64,000 nucleotides of DNA, from NCBI GenBank assembly GCA_030144725.1, contig JASKMD010000027.1, positions 3,086,842 through 3,150,841 of the forward strand, in the 5' to 3' direction. The stretch's first letter is position 1, and each line of letters starts with the position of its first letter. The position numbers were made by a program, and so were the translations under genes. Shown here in pieces: positions 49,040 through 60,964 of the stretch. This DNA is from Haematococcus lacustris. Its lineage: Eukaryota > Chlorophyta > Chlorophyceae > Chlamydomonadales > Haematococcaceae. Below the pieces are notes generated by a model. The model ran no database searches, was not told where the DNA came from, and saw only the letters and a program-made list of their open reading frames with translations.

Positions 49040-52000
49040 TCAGGTCAAAGTGAAGGTGAGGGGCTGGTAGCGCGAATGATTAATGACACTTTTTACTCGG
49101 TGGGTGAGCAGGTGAGCAGGCATTGTGGTTCCTGGTGGTGAAGGCACCTCCTCCCACCCTCCAAACGTGACCTTGGCTGCAGTGTCTGCAGAACCACATC
49201 TGGCAGGTAGCCAAACCCTGAGCCTGCTATGACTCACCTGCCGCCCTCTGCCAGGCTCTTGTTCACAGCTGCCTGCAGCCACTTGTTGGGCAGGTGCTGC
49301 AGCAGACCATCCTGCAGCAGACCCCCAGCAGCAGGTTCAACAGGGAGGTGGCTGCAATAGCTGCAGACAAGCTGGATGTTGTTGGTCAGGGTGCAAGCAA
49401 GAAGTCAGAGGGGGAGGGGGAGGGGGAGGGGGAGGGGGAGGGGGAGGGGGAGGGGGAGGGGGAGGGGGAGGGGGAGGGGGAGGGGGAGGGGGAGGGGGAG
49501 GGGGAGGGGGAGGGGGAGGGGGAGGGGGGGGGACCTGATCTGTACTACCTGCCTGCCTGCCTGCCTACTGGCTGCCTACCCACCTGCTACCCCACTGACC
49601 CACCCATCCACCCACCTTTGTATTGAGCAGCAGCAGCAGGTCCTCATTTGCAAGCTCTGTCAGCGAGCCTGATGTAATGTTCGCCAGCACCTCCCCCACA
49701 GACGCCAAGGCTTCCTGCAAGGACCGCATCATGCTAGGCTGGCGTGCATGGGTTGTCACACAAGAGGTCACACGCCTCTCAATCTAAACCACACCAGCCA
49801 ACACAGCACATCACTCTCACAATACCAGCTCTCAATGCCCTTTCCACCTCATCTTCAAAGCCAATTGCATGGGGGCGGGCTGATGTGAATGACGTCCATG
49901 TCCATGTCATCTTTGCATTTTGAGTGTTGGGCACCGTGGTGAGGTTGTGGAGCAAGGGCGATGTTGACAGGTAGATCATTGGAAACCAAATAGATGCTAG
50001 AAGAAGGCAGGATGATGTGCGCCATCCCTGCTCTGTGTCCATGCACTGCAGACCTCTGGCCTTGGGAGTTTAAGGATGGAGAATGCCAAAACAGGGAGGT
50101 AGTAACGTTTCATGCTTGAGTTGTCTGCTCAGCTCATCTCATCTCATCTTGTCAAGCAGGGAGAAGGAGCTGAGGAGTGGGGGTATACTTTATTAGCAGG
50201 GACATGAGGTGGGGCATGATGGATTTGTGTTTACCTCTTGATGGGGCATGCTGCCATGGAGTGACTCCATCCAGTTTTCATGCCATGGGAGTGACTTACC
50301 AGTTTCCATGCCCAAGTCACTCATAGGCAAGGCCAAGCAGCAGGGCCACCCTCACCATTGAAAGCAGGGACATGAGGAGGTTCATGGTGGAGTTGTGTGA
50401 ACCTCTGAATGGCACTTCTTTTGTCTGCCATGGAACGTGTCGCCAGTTTTCATGCTCAAGTTGCTGATGCCCAGCTTGCCAATGGGCATAGGCCAAGCAG
50501 CCATGCAATAACAGGCTAACGGCCATAGCGGAGTAAACCCACCATCACTATCATCATACAGTAGTGCCAAACCCAGCCCACCCAGCCCAGCAGCCATACC
50601 AGGGTGACGGTTATGGCACCTCTTTATGGCACCTCTTTACGTGGCCATCAGTCATAAGTCCCCAGTTTCCACGCCCATCTTGCTAATGGGCAGGGAAAAG
50701 CAGCCCTGCCATGCGAGGCTGATGCCCATGGCAGTGAGACACCCTCATCACTGGCCCTCAGGCATGCGCTGGCCCCAGCCTACCCACCTGGACCTCCTTG
50801 GGCTTGTCGCTCAGGTTGGCCAGCTGCTGCGCCACCTGGACGTTAAGGCCACTGGCACGGTGGGAGTCTGGGCTGGTGCCAGAGGTCACACTTCCCTCCA
50901 TCACACTCAGACTGCTCGCCAGAGTGATGGCGTGAGAGAGCAGGGCGCCAGACATTGGACTCCCTGGGAGGGTGGGGTGCAGAATGAGTGGTAAAATGTG
51001 TGATCCGGTAGTAAGGGGGAGTGACCAAGTGTGGCAAAAGTGTGATGTGAGCCTTGAGGAATGACTGTGTACAGCAGTTGGAAATGGTTGAATGGCTGAG
51101 TGTGGCTAGAACAGGCAGTACAAGTGCAGCAGAGTGAATGTGACTAGTCAATTGCAAAACAAAACAGGGGGAGAGCCAGTGGGAGCTTTGCTGTGGGACA
51201 TGGGATTCGATCTGTGGTGGTGTGGGCGCATGGCACTGGTGGCCAGCAGCTGCAGCTTCCCACTGGGTGTGGTACATGAGGAAGCTGGCCAGCAGCTGCA
51301 GTCCACAACTGGAACTGAATGGCAGGGGGTGCCCCTCCCCCCACCCCCCGCAGCACCCACCGTTAGCATTCATGGCACCACCACCAGCAAGGCCCTCCTT
51401 CCCAGACGCCACCGCTGCTGCTCCTGCCCCAGAAAGGCAAGGGCTGGCTGTTCCTTCACGGTGACAGTTAGGGCTGGCTGCTCCTGCTTCATTCTTGGAG
51501 GAGGTGGCAGCAGGAACGGCCGAGTGCTGCATCCCAGTGCCAGCAGGTGGGCCTACCGCTGCTGCTGCCTCCCTGGGTGCTGCTGCAGGTGGTGGTGAGC
51601 TGGCCAGGGGTGGGGCCTTGGGGGCATCTGCTGGGGGGCCAGCAGCAGCAGGGTGCCGTGGCGTGAAGGCAGGGACCTCCAAGGACCTGATGAAGGCCAG
51701 GGCAGCAGCCCGGCCCCCCTCCGGCCCCGCCCCAGGCCCTGGCCCCCCCCTGCCTGGCACACCCAGCCTGGGTGGCCCCCCTGGCGGTGTACCGGCACCC
51801 TGGCCTCTGCCGGGGCTGGCGGCTAGGGTGAAGGGGGTCAGGGGGGAGGGGTGCGTGGGGGCCTGCCCAGGGGGGCCGCTGGGGGGCCGGCCCTGCATGG
51901 GTTGCATGACTACCCAGGGGTGAGCTAGGGCGGCTGTGGCCGTCAGGCGCCGCTCAGGGTTGGTGACGAGCAGGTGGCGGATCAAGTCCTTGGCCCTGCG

Positions 52001-55000
52001 CCATGCAGCAGCAGCAGCAGCGGTAGGCAGCAGCAGCAGCGGTTGTTGACAGCAGCCGCAAGCGGTAGCGGCAGCGGTGCTAGTTGCAGAGGCAGCAGCA
52101 GCAGTGGCATAACTCAACTTTTCAAACTTCAACAGCACCGGCAGCAGCAGCAGCCAATTGACTCTCATAACTGCAGCAGGATGGCCACAGGCAAGGGGCT
52201 GCAGGGCAGAATTGTCCCTTGGTGGCTTCAGCCCTTCTTTGGCCCAGAGCACACTGGCTGCATGCACACCATGCTGAACTCTTTTCCCCTGCCACCTGCC
52301 ATTCAACTTCCCAGCCCTTCTGCTAGCTATCTCTTCCTCATCCCCTCACTCTTCCACCCTGGTCAAGCGCCCCCCTTGTGCCTGGCGTTCAGGCTGGCTC
52401 CCTGGTCACTCACTCGTGGGTAACGTTGTTCCACACAGGGTCGCTGAAGGTGAAGGCGCCCTGTCTGATCTGGTCAAACAGGACCGGCTCAGAGTCGGAC
52501 CAGAAGGGGGGGTAGCCACCTGCACGGCAGCACTGGCTTGGTGTGATAGCACCGTTGGCGAGCGAGTGCCATGTCATATATGACAATAATATCACGAAGT
52601 GTGGGTGGCCCGAACCCAAACCACTAATGGCCTAGGAAGGCTCCCGCGCATGTTCAAATTCTGGCTGTCGGCCGCTTGTGGCTGTCGCGCATGTTCAGAA
52701 TACAAATAATTGAATCAGCTAAGACCTGCCGATAAGCGCAGGCTCGTCCGCTTTCACACCCCTATTACAGCGCATGACGTCCCTCACTTTGCGGCATGCT
52801 GGCATTGTGCAAGGCTCGCACAGTGATTCAGGCTCGCAGCGCATGCTGTCATTGTATAAGGCTCGCACAGTGATGCAGGCTCGCAGCGGAACACAGTGAT
52901 CGTCGCGTGTCGCGAAACGTACGTCGCCGGATATTTTGCGCCCATCAATCGTCACGCATACTGTGTCAGCGATAAGTTGAAACTCCAATCTGCATTTTCA
53001 CGAGACTCCCCGCGTTACATACTCGGCGTGACGGGGACAGTGATGATGACATGGCTGCTGCTGCTGCTGATGGTGATGATGATATCTGGAGGGCTGGGCC
53101 TAGTAGTATGCTGCTGTTCCGTTGGGGGGCTATACCACCGGTAGCTGGGTGCGGCATGCTGCTGCTGGCAGGGCTGCATCTCTTAAGGATGCTGACTGCA
53201 GCACCGGCAGTATGTAGCTGTGCTGTGCTGTGCTTACCAAGCTGTGACTGCTATGCCATGCAACACTGCGCAACAATGCAGGGAGGGAAGGGGTGTAAGT
53301 GTTGGTGTTGGCAGTGGGTCAGTCGGGAGGACTGGCTGTTGCAATAGATCCCATGCGTATGGCGACTTGGTCACCATGGTCACCTAAGCGATCCTGTTGG
53401 CCTCCATTCTGGACTCTGCCCCAAACCCCGAGCCCAAGCCAGCCATGGTGCTGCCACTGGCCCTGCTGCTGGTGCTGCCACTGGCCTTGTCACACATCGT
53501 GTTTTTTTACACCCTTCTGATCCCCATCTTCCGGTGTATAAACTCAGTGAGGGTTGAGGTGCAGTTGGTGTTGGGAGGTGGTGGTCGGGGTCAGTGCCAG
53601 GGCTGCAACATCTGCTGCTGCTGCTGCTGCAGCACAAGGTGAGCAGCTGGGTGGTGTCTGGTGCGGACAGTGCCTTGTTGGGTTCCGGCTGTACAAGACA
53701 TGGTGGGGGAGGGGGAGGGAAGGGGAGGGGGAGGAGGGTGGAGGAGGAGCGGGAGCACGGGAAGGAGGAGGGGGAGGAGGGGGGGGAGGAGGAGGGGGAG
53801 GGGAAAGAGTAGTGGGATACATCTGGCACGCAGTGCGCTGGGTGTGGTTGTGTGTCACTGACCGAGCAGGATGAACAGCACCACCCCAGCACTCCACATG
53901 TCCACCTCTGGCCCGTACTTGTGACCCTTCAACCCCACAATGACTTCAGGAGCCACATACTGCAGGCAGGGGCAGGCCAGCGCCGCCACACCTTTGCACC
54001 CTTACACCAGGGGCTGGGTTCTGGAGAACGGGAGCGGCAGGTGAATGAAGGGCAGGAGGGTGGGCTGGAGCAGCTGGAGCAGACCTGGACAAGCCAGCCA
54101 TCTCAGAGGAGAAAGGTAGTGGAGGGTACAGTGTGGTCAAGGGGTGTTTTGGCGATGGGCTTGGAAGCGGAAGGCACAGCAGGGGCAGCAGAAGCGGAGG
54201 GGTGGGGTTGGGGCCGGAGGGTGGAGAAGGTGGGCATAGTGGTGAGCACGCTTGCCTGGGGGGTGCCGCATACTGTCTGCAGCCCGCTGTTGGGTGCAGT
54301 GCGCTTAGCCAGGCCAAAATCTGTCAAGGGCAGGAGCAGGTTGGGGTGAGCAGTGGAGGAGCACCGGGGGGGCACGGGGGAAGGGGCAGGGGGCAGGGGC
54401 AAGGGACAGAGGCAGGGATGAGGGGCAGGGGGGAGGGGGCATGGCACACCAGCAAGGCATAAGAGGCACCTGCGCCTGGCCTCCAACCCAGAGCTGACCC
54501 AGGGGTGAGGGAGAGGGGAGAGGGGGGAAAGGCAGGGGTGAGGGAGAGGGGAGAGGGGAGAGGGGGGAAAGGCAGGGGTGAGGGGAGGGAAGTGAGGGGT
54601 AAGAGGCCACCGCAAGAGGCCCCTGCGCCTGGTCTCTTACCAGCAATTTTAATGTGCCTTATGTCGCCTGGGCGGGCCAGTAGCAGGTTCTCCAGCTTCA
54701 GGTCCCGGTGCACCACACCCCTGACCAGCAGGGTGGGCGGGCAGCACAGCAGCGGGCCAGGCTGGCGTCAGGGCAGGCTGCCAGCTAGGCAGGCAGGCAA
54801 TAGGAGGTCAAGACTGCCAGGATCCAGACCTGGGCAGCCAGGTGTGCATGCCTGCAGGTTTGCATGCAGGGCGTCAGGACTGCCAGGATTGAGACCTGGC
54901 AGCTAGGCAGCATGGTTTACATGAAGCAGGGCGTTAGTCAGTGCGGCTAGGCATGTGCATGGAAGACATGCAATGTCATCATGAAGGCTGTTTGTGCAGC

Positions 55001-55137
55001 CAGGTATCACTGCATCAGGATGATCACCTCCTGCCTGCCTGCCTGCCTGCCTGCCTAAGAGTTGTGCAGGGGCAGGCAAGTGGGCAGTTTTGGCACATCA
55101 TCTTTCAGGCTATTTGTGCAGCACACGATAATCCCCA

Positions 55138-55171
<34 letters not shown>

Positions 55172-55468
55172 AGGGGTTGTGCAGGGGCAGGCATCTGTGT
55201 GGCCAGTTTAGGCACTCTGGCATCAGTCCAGCCGTGCCTGGCTGCCAGGGCAGGTGGCCCGCCCCACCTGCTGTGCAGGTACTGTATGCCCCTGAGCAGC
55301 TGCACGAAGCAGCAGCGCGCCTCATGCTCCGTGTAGGTGCCGCGGCTGAGCACCGCCTCCAGCAGCTCACCGCCTGTCAGCATCTCAGTGATCAGGTACA
55401 CCTGCACGCAGGCAGCTAGCCAGCTATATAGCAGCCGGGTGCGACAGCAGCGGCACCACCAGCACCAC

Positions 55469-55503
<35 letters not shown>

Positions 55504-56867
55504 CGGTGTGGGTGGCGCTTCCGACAGGGGCAGCTGTCTATGCCTGGCGACACTGGGGAAGAGGGGGGAAGAGGGGTGGAGGGAAGGGGGGGGTGAAGGC
55601 TTAGGGGCATGATGGGAGGGTGTTGGGTGCTGGGAGCTCTGCCTGCGCGCCTCCGCTGCTGCTGGGGTATGGTGCTGGCCTCCAGTGTCGGGCTAGTCCC
55701 AGCGGCTGCATGTGCATGGTCAAGTCATGATCCAGCCCATGCTGCCGCTGCATGTGCGTGGGCCCATGGTCACACCTTATTGTCCTCCTCAAAATATTCT
55801 TTTAGGAAGATGACCTGCGGTCAGTCACAAGTCAGACCTCTTGGTGGTCACCTTCATCACATGACTTTTGTTGCTGTGGTGACAGTGTGACTGGAAGGTG
55901 TGAGGGCTCACTCGAAGTGCAAGGCACCTCGTTGGTGTCACTCCTATGTCTCAAGAAAGCACCTATGTCTGTTTATGCCCATGTCCCACATCCTACATTC
56001 TCATGGTTCAGGGCACACAGGATGTCAATCTCCTTGAAGATGTCCTCACTGCATGCATGAGAACACAACACATTGCTGGTTCCTCTAGTGGTGTGGAAGG
56101 GGTACTGCATGTGGAAGAGCCCTAAAGGCTAGCTGAGCTTTCCTGTAGCCTTACCGCGTACTTTCATTCTCCCCCACTTGCTGCCCCACAGAGGGCAAGG
56201 ACATAATCTTGCATGCGTATTCTGCATGGGTCTGCCTGTCGATAGCCAGCCTGACAACAGAGAAGCCTACAAGACACACGACATGCAACTTGTGAACAAA
56301 TACATAGCCCCCTCGGCCATACTGACGCGAACTAGATGCGATGCTAGTCCATGCTCGGGAGGTGCTCGCTTTTGCAGTGCACGTGCACTCACCGCCTGTT
56401 CCTAAAGTCTTGCCAAGGCGATATAGTTCCCGTACTTTGCGGTCTGTACGTAGCTTGCGCCTGAAGGGGCGAGATGAGGCGAGATGAGTTTGGGGTTAGA
56501 TGCTAATGTAGTTGCTGGCGCGCCAGCCGGCATCTTACGTGATTGGGTACTTGCTGGGCTCATCGCGAACAGTAGGTAGGGAACCCAGCTTGGGGGCTCC
56601 TGGGAATGTGTCAGTGTTGATATTGCCACTCTCTCCGACCTGACCGCCTTTAACATCTTCGCAGCCCGCAATGATTAATGGTTGTGCACTAGGTTTTAGT
56701 GGGGACATCCGTCCTATGGCAACGGGCGGTGGCACAGCTGAGGAGGCCAGAGAACAGTGAGCAGCGGTGTCAATGGGTGTCACGGGTGCCGTGCCGGGAT
56801 GGCATCGCGGCAGGTTAGTGTCCTTGCTCGCTAGCTCAACTTGTGGAACACTGGATGCACAGCCCAT
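49040..56867 (-). CDS. CAMK-type Ser/Thr protein kinase, acylated N-terminus
   Basis: Exons: 56539-56867, 56393-56460, 56155-56266, 55997-56048, 55776-55814, 55268-55401, 54641-54720, 54256-54320, 53863-53959, 52414-52519, 51361-51995, 50788-50963, 49616-49714 and 49238-49311 (or from about 49373); all phases agree. The final exon and stop, near 49040-49080, are uncertain. The start is set at MGCASS, an N-myristoylation/palmitoylation signal as in CDPKs. Kinase motifs: LGTGGFSVVRL (~127), YACKIM (Lys ~152), HRDLKLEN (Asp ~251), DFGLAKR (~272), [35 protein letters not shown] (to ~390). A Pro/Gly/Ala-rich stretch and helical C-terminal exons follow. No EF-hand is visible, so this is CDPK-related and not a true CDPK. 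The 54255 donor is GC. Confidence 0.9.
49407..49530. repeat. (GGGGGA)n array in kinase intron
   Basis: About 20 units between exons 49238-49311 and 49616-49714. Confidence 0.95.
50201..50720. repeat. Imperfect ~165-bp tandem repeat in kinase intron
   Basis: gggacatgaggtggggcatg ... ccagtttccatgcccaagt ... ggccaagcagcagggcc at 50201 is echoed at 50366 and, more weakly, at 50600-50710. Confidence 0.65.
52793..52890. repeat. ~48-bp tandem duplication
   Basis: gcatgctggcattgtgcaag-gctcgcacagtgattcaggc recurs directly with few changes, in the kinase intron 52520-53862. Confidence 0.8.
54500..54600. repeat. G/A-rich minisatellite
   Basis: Units like ggtgagggagaggggagagg-ggggaaaggcagg, in the kinase intron 54321-54640. 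Confidence 0.7.
55025..55210. repeat. Tandem duplication with (CCTG)n
   Basis: (cctg)n followed by gttgtgcaggggcaggca occurs at 55027-55080 and again at 55138-55195, in the kinase intron 54721-55267. Confidence 0.8.
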
Positions 56868-57074
56868 CGCAGCTGGGATGTCAGCTACTGGCCTGAATGC
56901 ACGGCACAGTTTGTAAACACGCTTAAAAACCACACCTGTAGATTATGTATTAGTACCGGCCACTTCTGGCTCTGGGTATAAACCTTTGACAAGGTATCAA
57001 TACAGCACGATGGGTCTCACTTGATGAGCAGTGGTAAGCATGGTGACGGCTCTCCTCCGTCATCCAATCCATAG

Positions 57075-57170
57075 TACCAGGCCATCCCGGTTTCCCTATC
57101 CTGGGGTGCCCCTACGCTTTCCCACATCAGGTAGTGACTGGTATTACTGTGCATTGTATTGCAGGTGTGA
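57075..57170 (+). repeat. Dispersed repeat, copy B
   Basis: Matches 46552-46645 (gtttccctatcctggggtgc ... aggtagtgactggta). It lies between two divergent genes. Confidence 0.7.
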
Positions 57171-57345
57171 CCTTAGGGGTGCTCGAACCCTATGCATGCT
57201 CTTGCTCACACACACTGTGACACACACCCATAACGGGATGATACTATTGCTGCCGCTGGTGTCGTTGCTGACGTTTGGCGTGGCGGGGCTGCATGGCTAG
57301 CTGCTCAGCTCCCTTGGGCGCGGCCCTGCTGACGCTGCGCAGTCT

Positions 57346-57458
57346 GCCCCTGCCCCTGCCCCTGCCCCTGCCCCTGCCCCTGCCCCTGCCCCTGCCCCTG
57401 CCCCTGCCCCTGCCCCTGCCCCTGCCCCTGCCCCTGCCCCTGCCCCTGCCCCTGCCAC
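57346..57458. repeat. Hexamer array (CTGCCC)n
   Basis: About 18 cctgcc/ctgccc units ending in (cactgc)n, roughly 230 bp before the plus-strand gene. Confidence 0.95.
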
Positions 57459-57687
57459 TGCCACTGCCACTGCCACTGCCACTTTTACATCTCATGCATG
57501 TTGATGCCGCATGCGTGTGCCTGTCGCACGAAACCCGGCTAAACTCAAACTCTGTGCAACTCGGCTGCCCTATTGTTGGCTGCTGAACCCGGTATTGTCT
57601 AAGCAGTAATATTGTCTTCATCGAGCGCCCACGAAATTCTAACAGGTACTCAGAAGTGGTGCGGTGCTGAGCCGCGCTTTGTGCTGG

Positions 57688-58850
57688 ATGGTAAGTCGCA
57701 GAAATAGATTTATGACGCCGATTCAACCACGGTCACTTGCTGTGTGCTTGTTTCGTGTTGCCCTCGCAGCTACAGGCCATGATCGTCCTACCTACCTCCC
57801 CTTGCATCATGGCGCACATCATGGGTCCTGCATCCTTCGACTGCAGCTTGCCTGCGCCTGACCGTGGGCACCGAGAGCAAGGTCCTGTGATAGGGTGGAG
57901 AAAAGCAGCTGGATCTGGGCGCAAGCAGCGTGACATCAAGACTTCAGCATCTCGACACTTTGAGGCAGTGGCTACCAAGTCGAGGTCACGTCAGAAACGT
58001 GGCAGACCTGGCACTGGTGGCAGCGATGGTTCTTCCAGCGACGAGGATACATGGGGGGACTGGTTTGGACCTTTTGACAGCGCAGGTGCAGGCAATGGGT
58101 CAGGACTGCCCCCCTGGGGCGGCAGTGGGTCCGGGAAGGGGTCAGGCAGTGGGTCAGGAAACAATGGTTGGCCTCGCTACTTCTCAAGCTGGGACGGGGG
58201 CTACTCTGAGGGGGCCTACCCCATGGACCGCGCAATCTATGAGTGCCTCTGGTAAGTTGTTCAGTTGCTGTGCATACGTTGCTCAGTAGCGGTGCATGCT
58301 CAGGGCTTCACTCAGAAGCTCATGCTTTCACCCATTACCTTCGCCCACCATCACTCACCCACAACCACCCATGCCTTCACCCATCACCTTCACTCACCTA
58401 CCATCACCCATGCCTTCACCCATTACCTGTGGCAAGGGAGCAATCACTGCAGAGCAAGGGGCCAATGCTGTTCATGTGATGTAGGTGCGACCTTATCTCC
58501 CAGCACATCAACATGCGCTCGCATGGGTGCATGCACACATGCGTGGGTATTGAGCTGTCGCATCCTGTAGGAGCGTGAGCATCATTGTCAGTGCAGTTCT
58601 ATGCGCCTGCACCAGAACAGCCATCAGAACATGCCTGCATGTGGCTTGGGGTATGTGCGGCTCCACTCCAGCACCTGGCTCTGACCTGCCCTGCAGGTTC
58701 TGGCAGCTGGTGTGTGCCGCCAGCTTCCTCCACGCCCTACACTTTGTGTGCGTTGGCAAAGGCAAGCAGGGGCACACAGCGACTGCCACAGTCATGCACC
58801 GCGCCCCTGCCAGCAGACAGCAGCCACATGCAACTCAGCGCCAGCATTGA
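57688..58850 (+). CDS. Small Gly/Ser-rich protein with one TM helix, unknown function
   Basis: Three pieces join in phase: ATG 57688-57690 immediately followed by a gtaagt donor, exon 57770-58251, and exon 58697-58850 (TGA). The product is about 212 residues: an N-terminal Ser/Arg-rich region (SASRHFEAVATKSRSRQKRG), an acidic Trp-rich patch (SSSDEDTWGDWFGPFD), a Gly/Ser-rich stretch, YPMDRAIYECLW and one hydrophobic helix (FWQLVCAASFLHALHFVCVG). The start is inferred: exon 1 has no other ATG and the frame is open across the junction. In-frame Met codons at 57779 and 57809 are alternatives. An organelle membrane protein is possible, but I do not recognise a family. Confidence 0.6.
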
Positions 58851-59101
58851 GGCCAGAGGGACGGCCTGCTGGGGCTGTCACCGCTGGGCCGCTGTGGCTC
58901 TGACCCTAACTCCACTCTCACTCAAGCACCGCTGTAGCTCTAATTCTAACCCACCTCTCACTGCCAGACCAGCTCTCCCTGGCCCCTGGCCTCCTCCTCC
59001 TGTGACTGCCTCACACGGCTGAGCTGGCAAGGGAGGCTGAGCTTGAGCTGAGCCTGAGCTGAGCTGAGCTTGTGCTTCAGCCTGCAAGCACGGATTCTCC
59101 A

Positions 59102-59255
59102 TCAGGCCTGGCTGAGTGGGTTCTGAGGGCGTCCACTATCAGCCCCACCAGCCCCTGGGCTGTCCTCCCACAGCAGTCCAGCCTTCATCTGGCTGTACGC
59201 TGCGGTGGCATGAGTGATGATGATCATGATGGTTGACACTGTCACGACCGCCAGC
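59102..59255 (-). CDS. Possible last exon of a minus-strand membrane protein
   Basis: After an acceptor (ccctgccag) at 59256 the frame reads LAVVTVSTIMIIITHATAAY, a plausible TM helix, then SQMKAGLLWEDSPGAGG and a stop at 59102. No upstream exon could be joined with a consistent phase. Confidence 0.25.
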
Positions 59256-59582
59256 CTGGCAGGGCTGTTTTGCCCAGCTCCTGCATGAGTTGCCACACAA
59301 GGCTTGAGACGGTGCGCGGTCACCCACGCCTGCGTAGGCCATGCTCAGTGCCTGGGGCGGGGTGCAGCAGGCTTGTGGGGTCAGCTCGGTACCATTAAGC
59401 GGCAAGTGTGCAGCGGCGGCCCAGTAGCATAAGCAGTGTCCATTGGTGGCATGGACCCAACAACTGTACAGTGACAGCCTGGTGTGCCTGCACTAGGAAT
59501 ACACGAGCCTGGCTACGCCTGTCAAAAGGTTGGGAAGGGGTGCAGGTGTAGGGGCAGGTGTAGGGCTGGTGTAGGGGAAGGG

Positions 59583-60964
59583 GCAGGCGCACACCAGCTG
59601 CTGGCCTGATGTACACCTGACCACTTCCCTCACATAGTATCCTGTTGGGCAGCTCACCTGGTTATACCTGGTAGGCACATCTGGAGCAGAGGGTGAGGCG
59701 GTAGCGACAGACTGTACTTGTAGAGTAGCGCCGTGGCGAGTGTGAGCGAGGCACAATGTGCCTGTTCACTCACTATGCCAGTGCGACTAGCATGGGTCAA
59801 TTGATGTACACTACACCGATGCACGGCAGGCGCATGACAGGCTGGACCTGGGTGGGGCGCACTGGACAGACTGATTTGTTTTGCTAGGTTCGGCTGAAGG
59901 CTGCAGCTGAGGCATAGCACAGCTGCCTGCATGCAGTGAGAAGGACGATTGCTCGGACAGTTGAGCAGGGTTGCCAGGTTAGGCAGTGGCATGTGGGCGG
60001 GTGTACCAACAAGGAGGGCCTGTGCGGTGGGTGTATATGATGGAGACAGACCACGCAGACCCACAGCAACCCCACACCCCCTCCAAGTGTACGTGTTGAC
60101 TGTACGATGTTGTGATGCATGGCACGGTTGTGTAATAAGTAAAGCATTGGAGACATCAGTCTACAAACCTGCCAGCAGGTCATATCCACCCCTGCTCATT
60201 TACTTCAGCTGTCAGTAGGTGCCAGTGATCACCTCACACCGGTCACCCGTCAGGTAGCTTTATCGAGACACCCCATGCTGCATGCAATGATGCAATTTGA
60301 AGCAAGCAGCGCCCTCTGTGAATGTTGCGGTCCTGGCCTCATGAGTCTGTGCTGTCCAGGCACTGAGCTGTACCAGCGGGTGAGCAAGCAGCGGCATCCC
60401 CGGCCAAGCCCAATCTCAGGCTTGAGGCGTTTATATAAGTATTTGCAGCTGCTAGACATACTGCCTTGTGCCACACAGGTTAACCAGACAAATATAACTC
60501 ATGCTCGATGTGCTGCAGCCACACGTTGACGAGCTACAGGCTAGTTGACTGCCATGCGACTTGTCGATACACCCACTCACATTGTCAAGGGGGCCCAAGA
60601 GGTTGCGAAAGTCAAACCTCGCACACATTAATAAAGTCAGCTTGACCTCTCTACAAGCCCCCGACTTCCACAGCCCTCCTGCTCCTCCAAGACGCAACAA
60701 AACCCGTGATGGTACACAGTGATACATAGATTGCAGCCACCATAGACGCAGGCAGAGGCTGTAGCAACAGAAGCATACGCATGAGGCTGTGGTGGTGGCT
60801 CAGTCATCACCATCATCACCATTATCGTCATCACCATCATCACCATTATCGTCATCATCATCATCATCATCCTCATCATCATCAATTGCCTGTAGGCGTT
60901 GCTGTAGGGGAGTGGCAGGGGCAGGCGCACACCAGCTGCTTGCCTGATGTACACCTGATCACTC
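59583..60964. repeat. Duplicated 44-bp segment
   Basis: gcaggcgcacaccagctgct-ggcctgatgtacacctgacc at 59583-59626 recurs with about two changes at 60921-60964. On the minus strand both copies read cag|GTGTACATCAGGC...GCTG|gtgtgc, shaped like a small exon with acceptor and donor. Confidence 0.6.
60805..60895. repeat. CAT/CAC microsatellite
   Basis: catcaccatcatcaccatta-type trinucleotide runs with two longer repeats of tatcgtcatcaccatcatca. Confidence 0.9.

Larger units (their letters stand above)
56868..57687. promoter_or_regulatory. Shared upstream region of divergent kinase and TM-protein genes
   Basis: The kinase starts at 56867 (minus) and the small TM-protein gene at 57688 (plus), so this ~820 bp must hold both promoters. 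It contains the dispersed repeat copy at 57075 and a CTGCCC array. I could not identify TATA or other core elements. Confidence 0.5.

Noticed and set aside
55416..55610. Poly-Ala/Gln frames over the CAG run at 55480-55503
   Set aside because: The run lies in the kinase intron between exons 55776-55814 and 55268-55401.
57244..57726. Open frames over the CTGCCC array (Leu-Pro, Gly-Arg, Ala-Gly polymers)
   Set aside because: Simple-repeat translation in the region upstream of the plus-strand gene. No splice or homology support.
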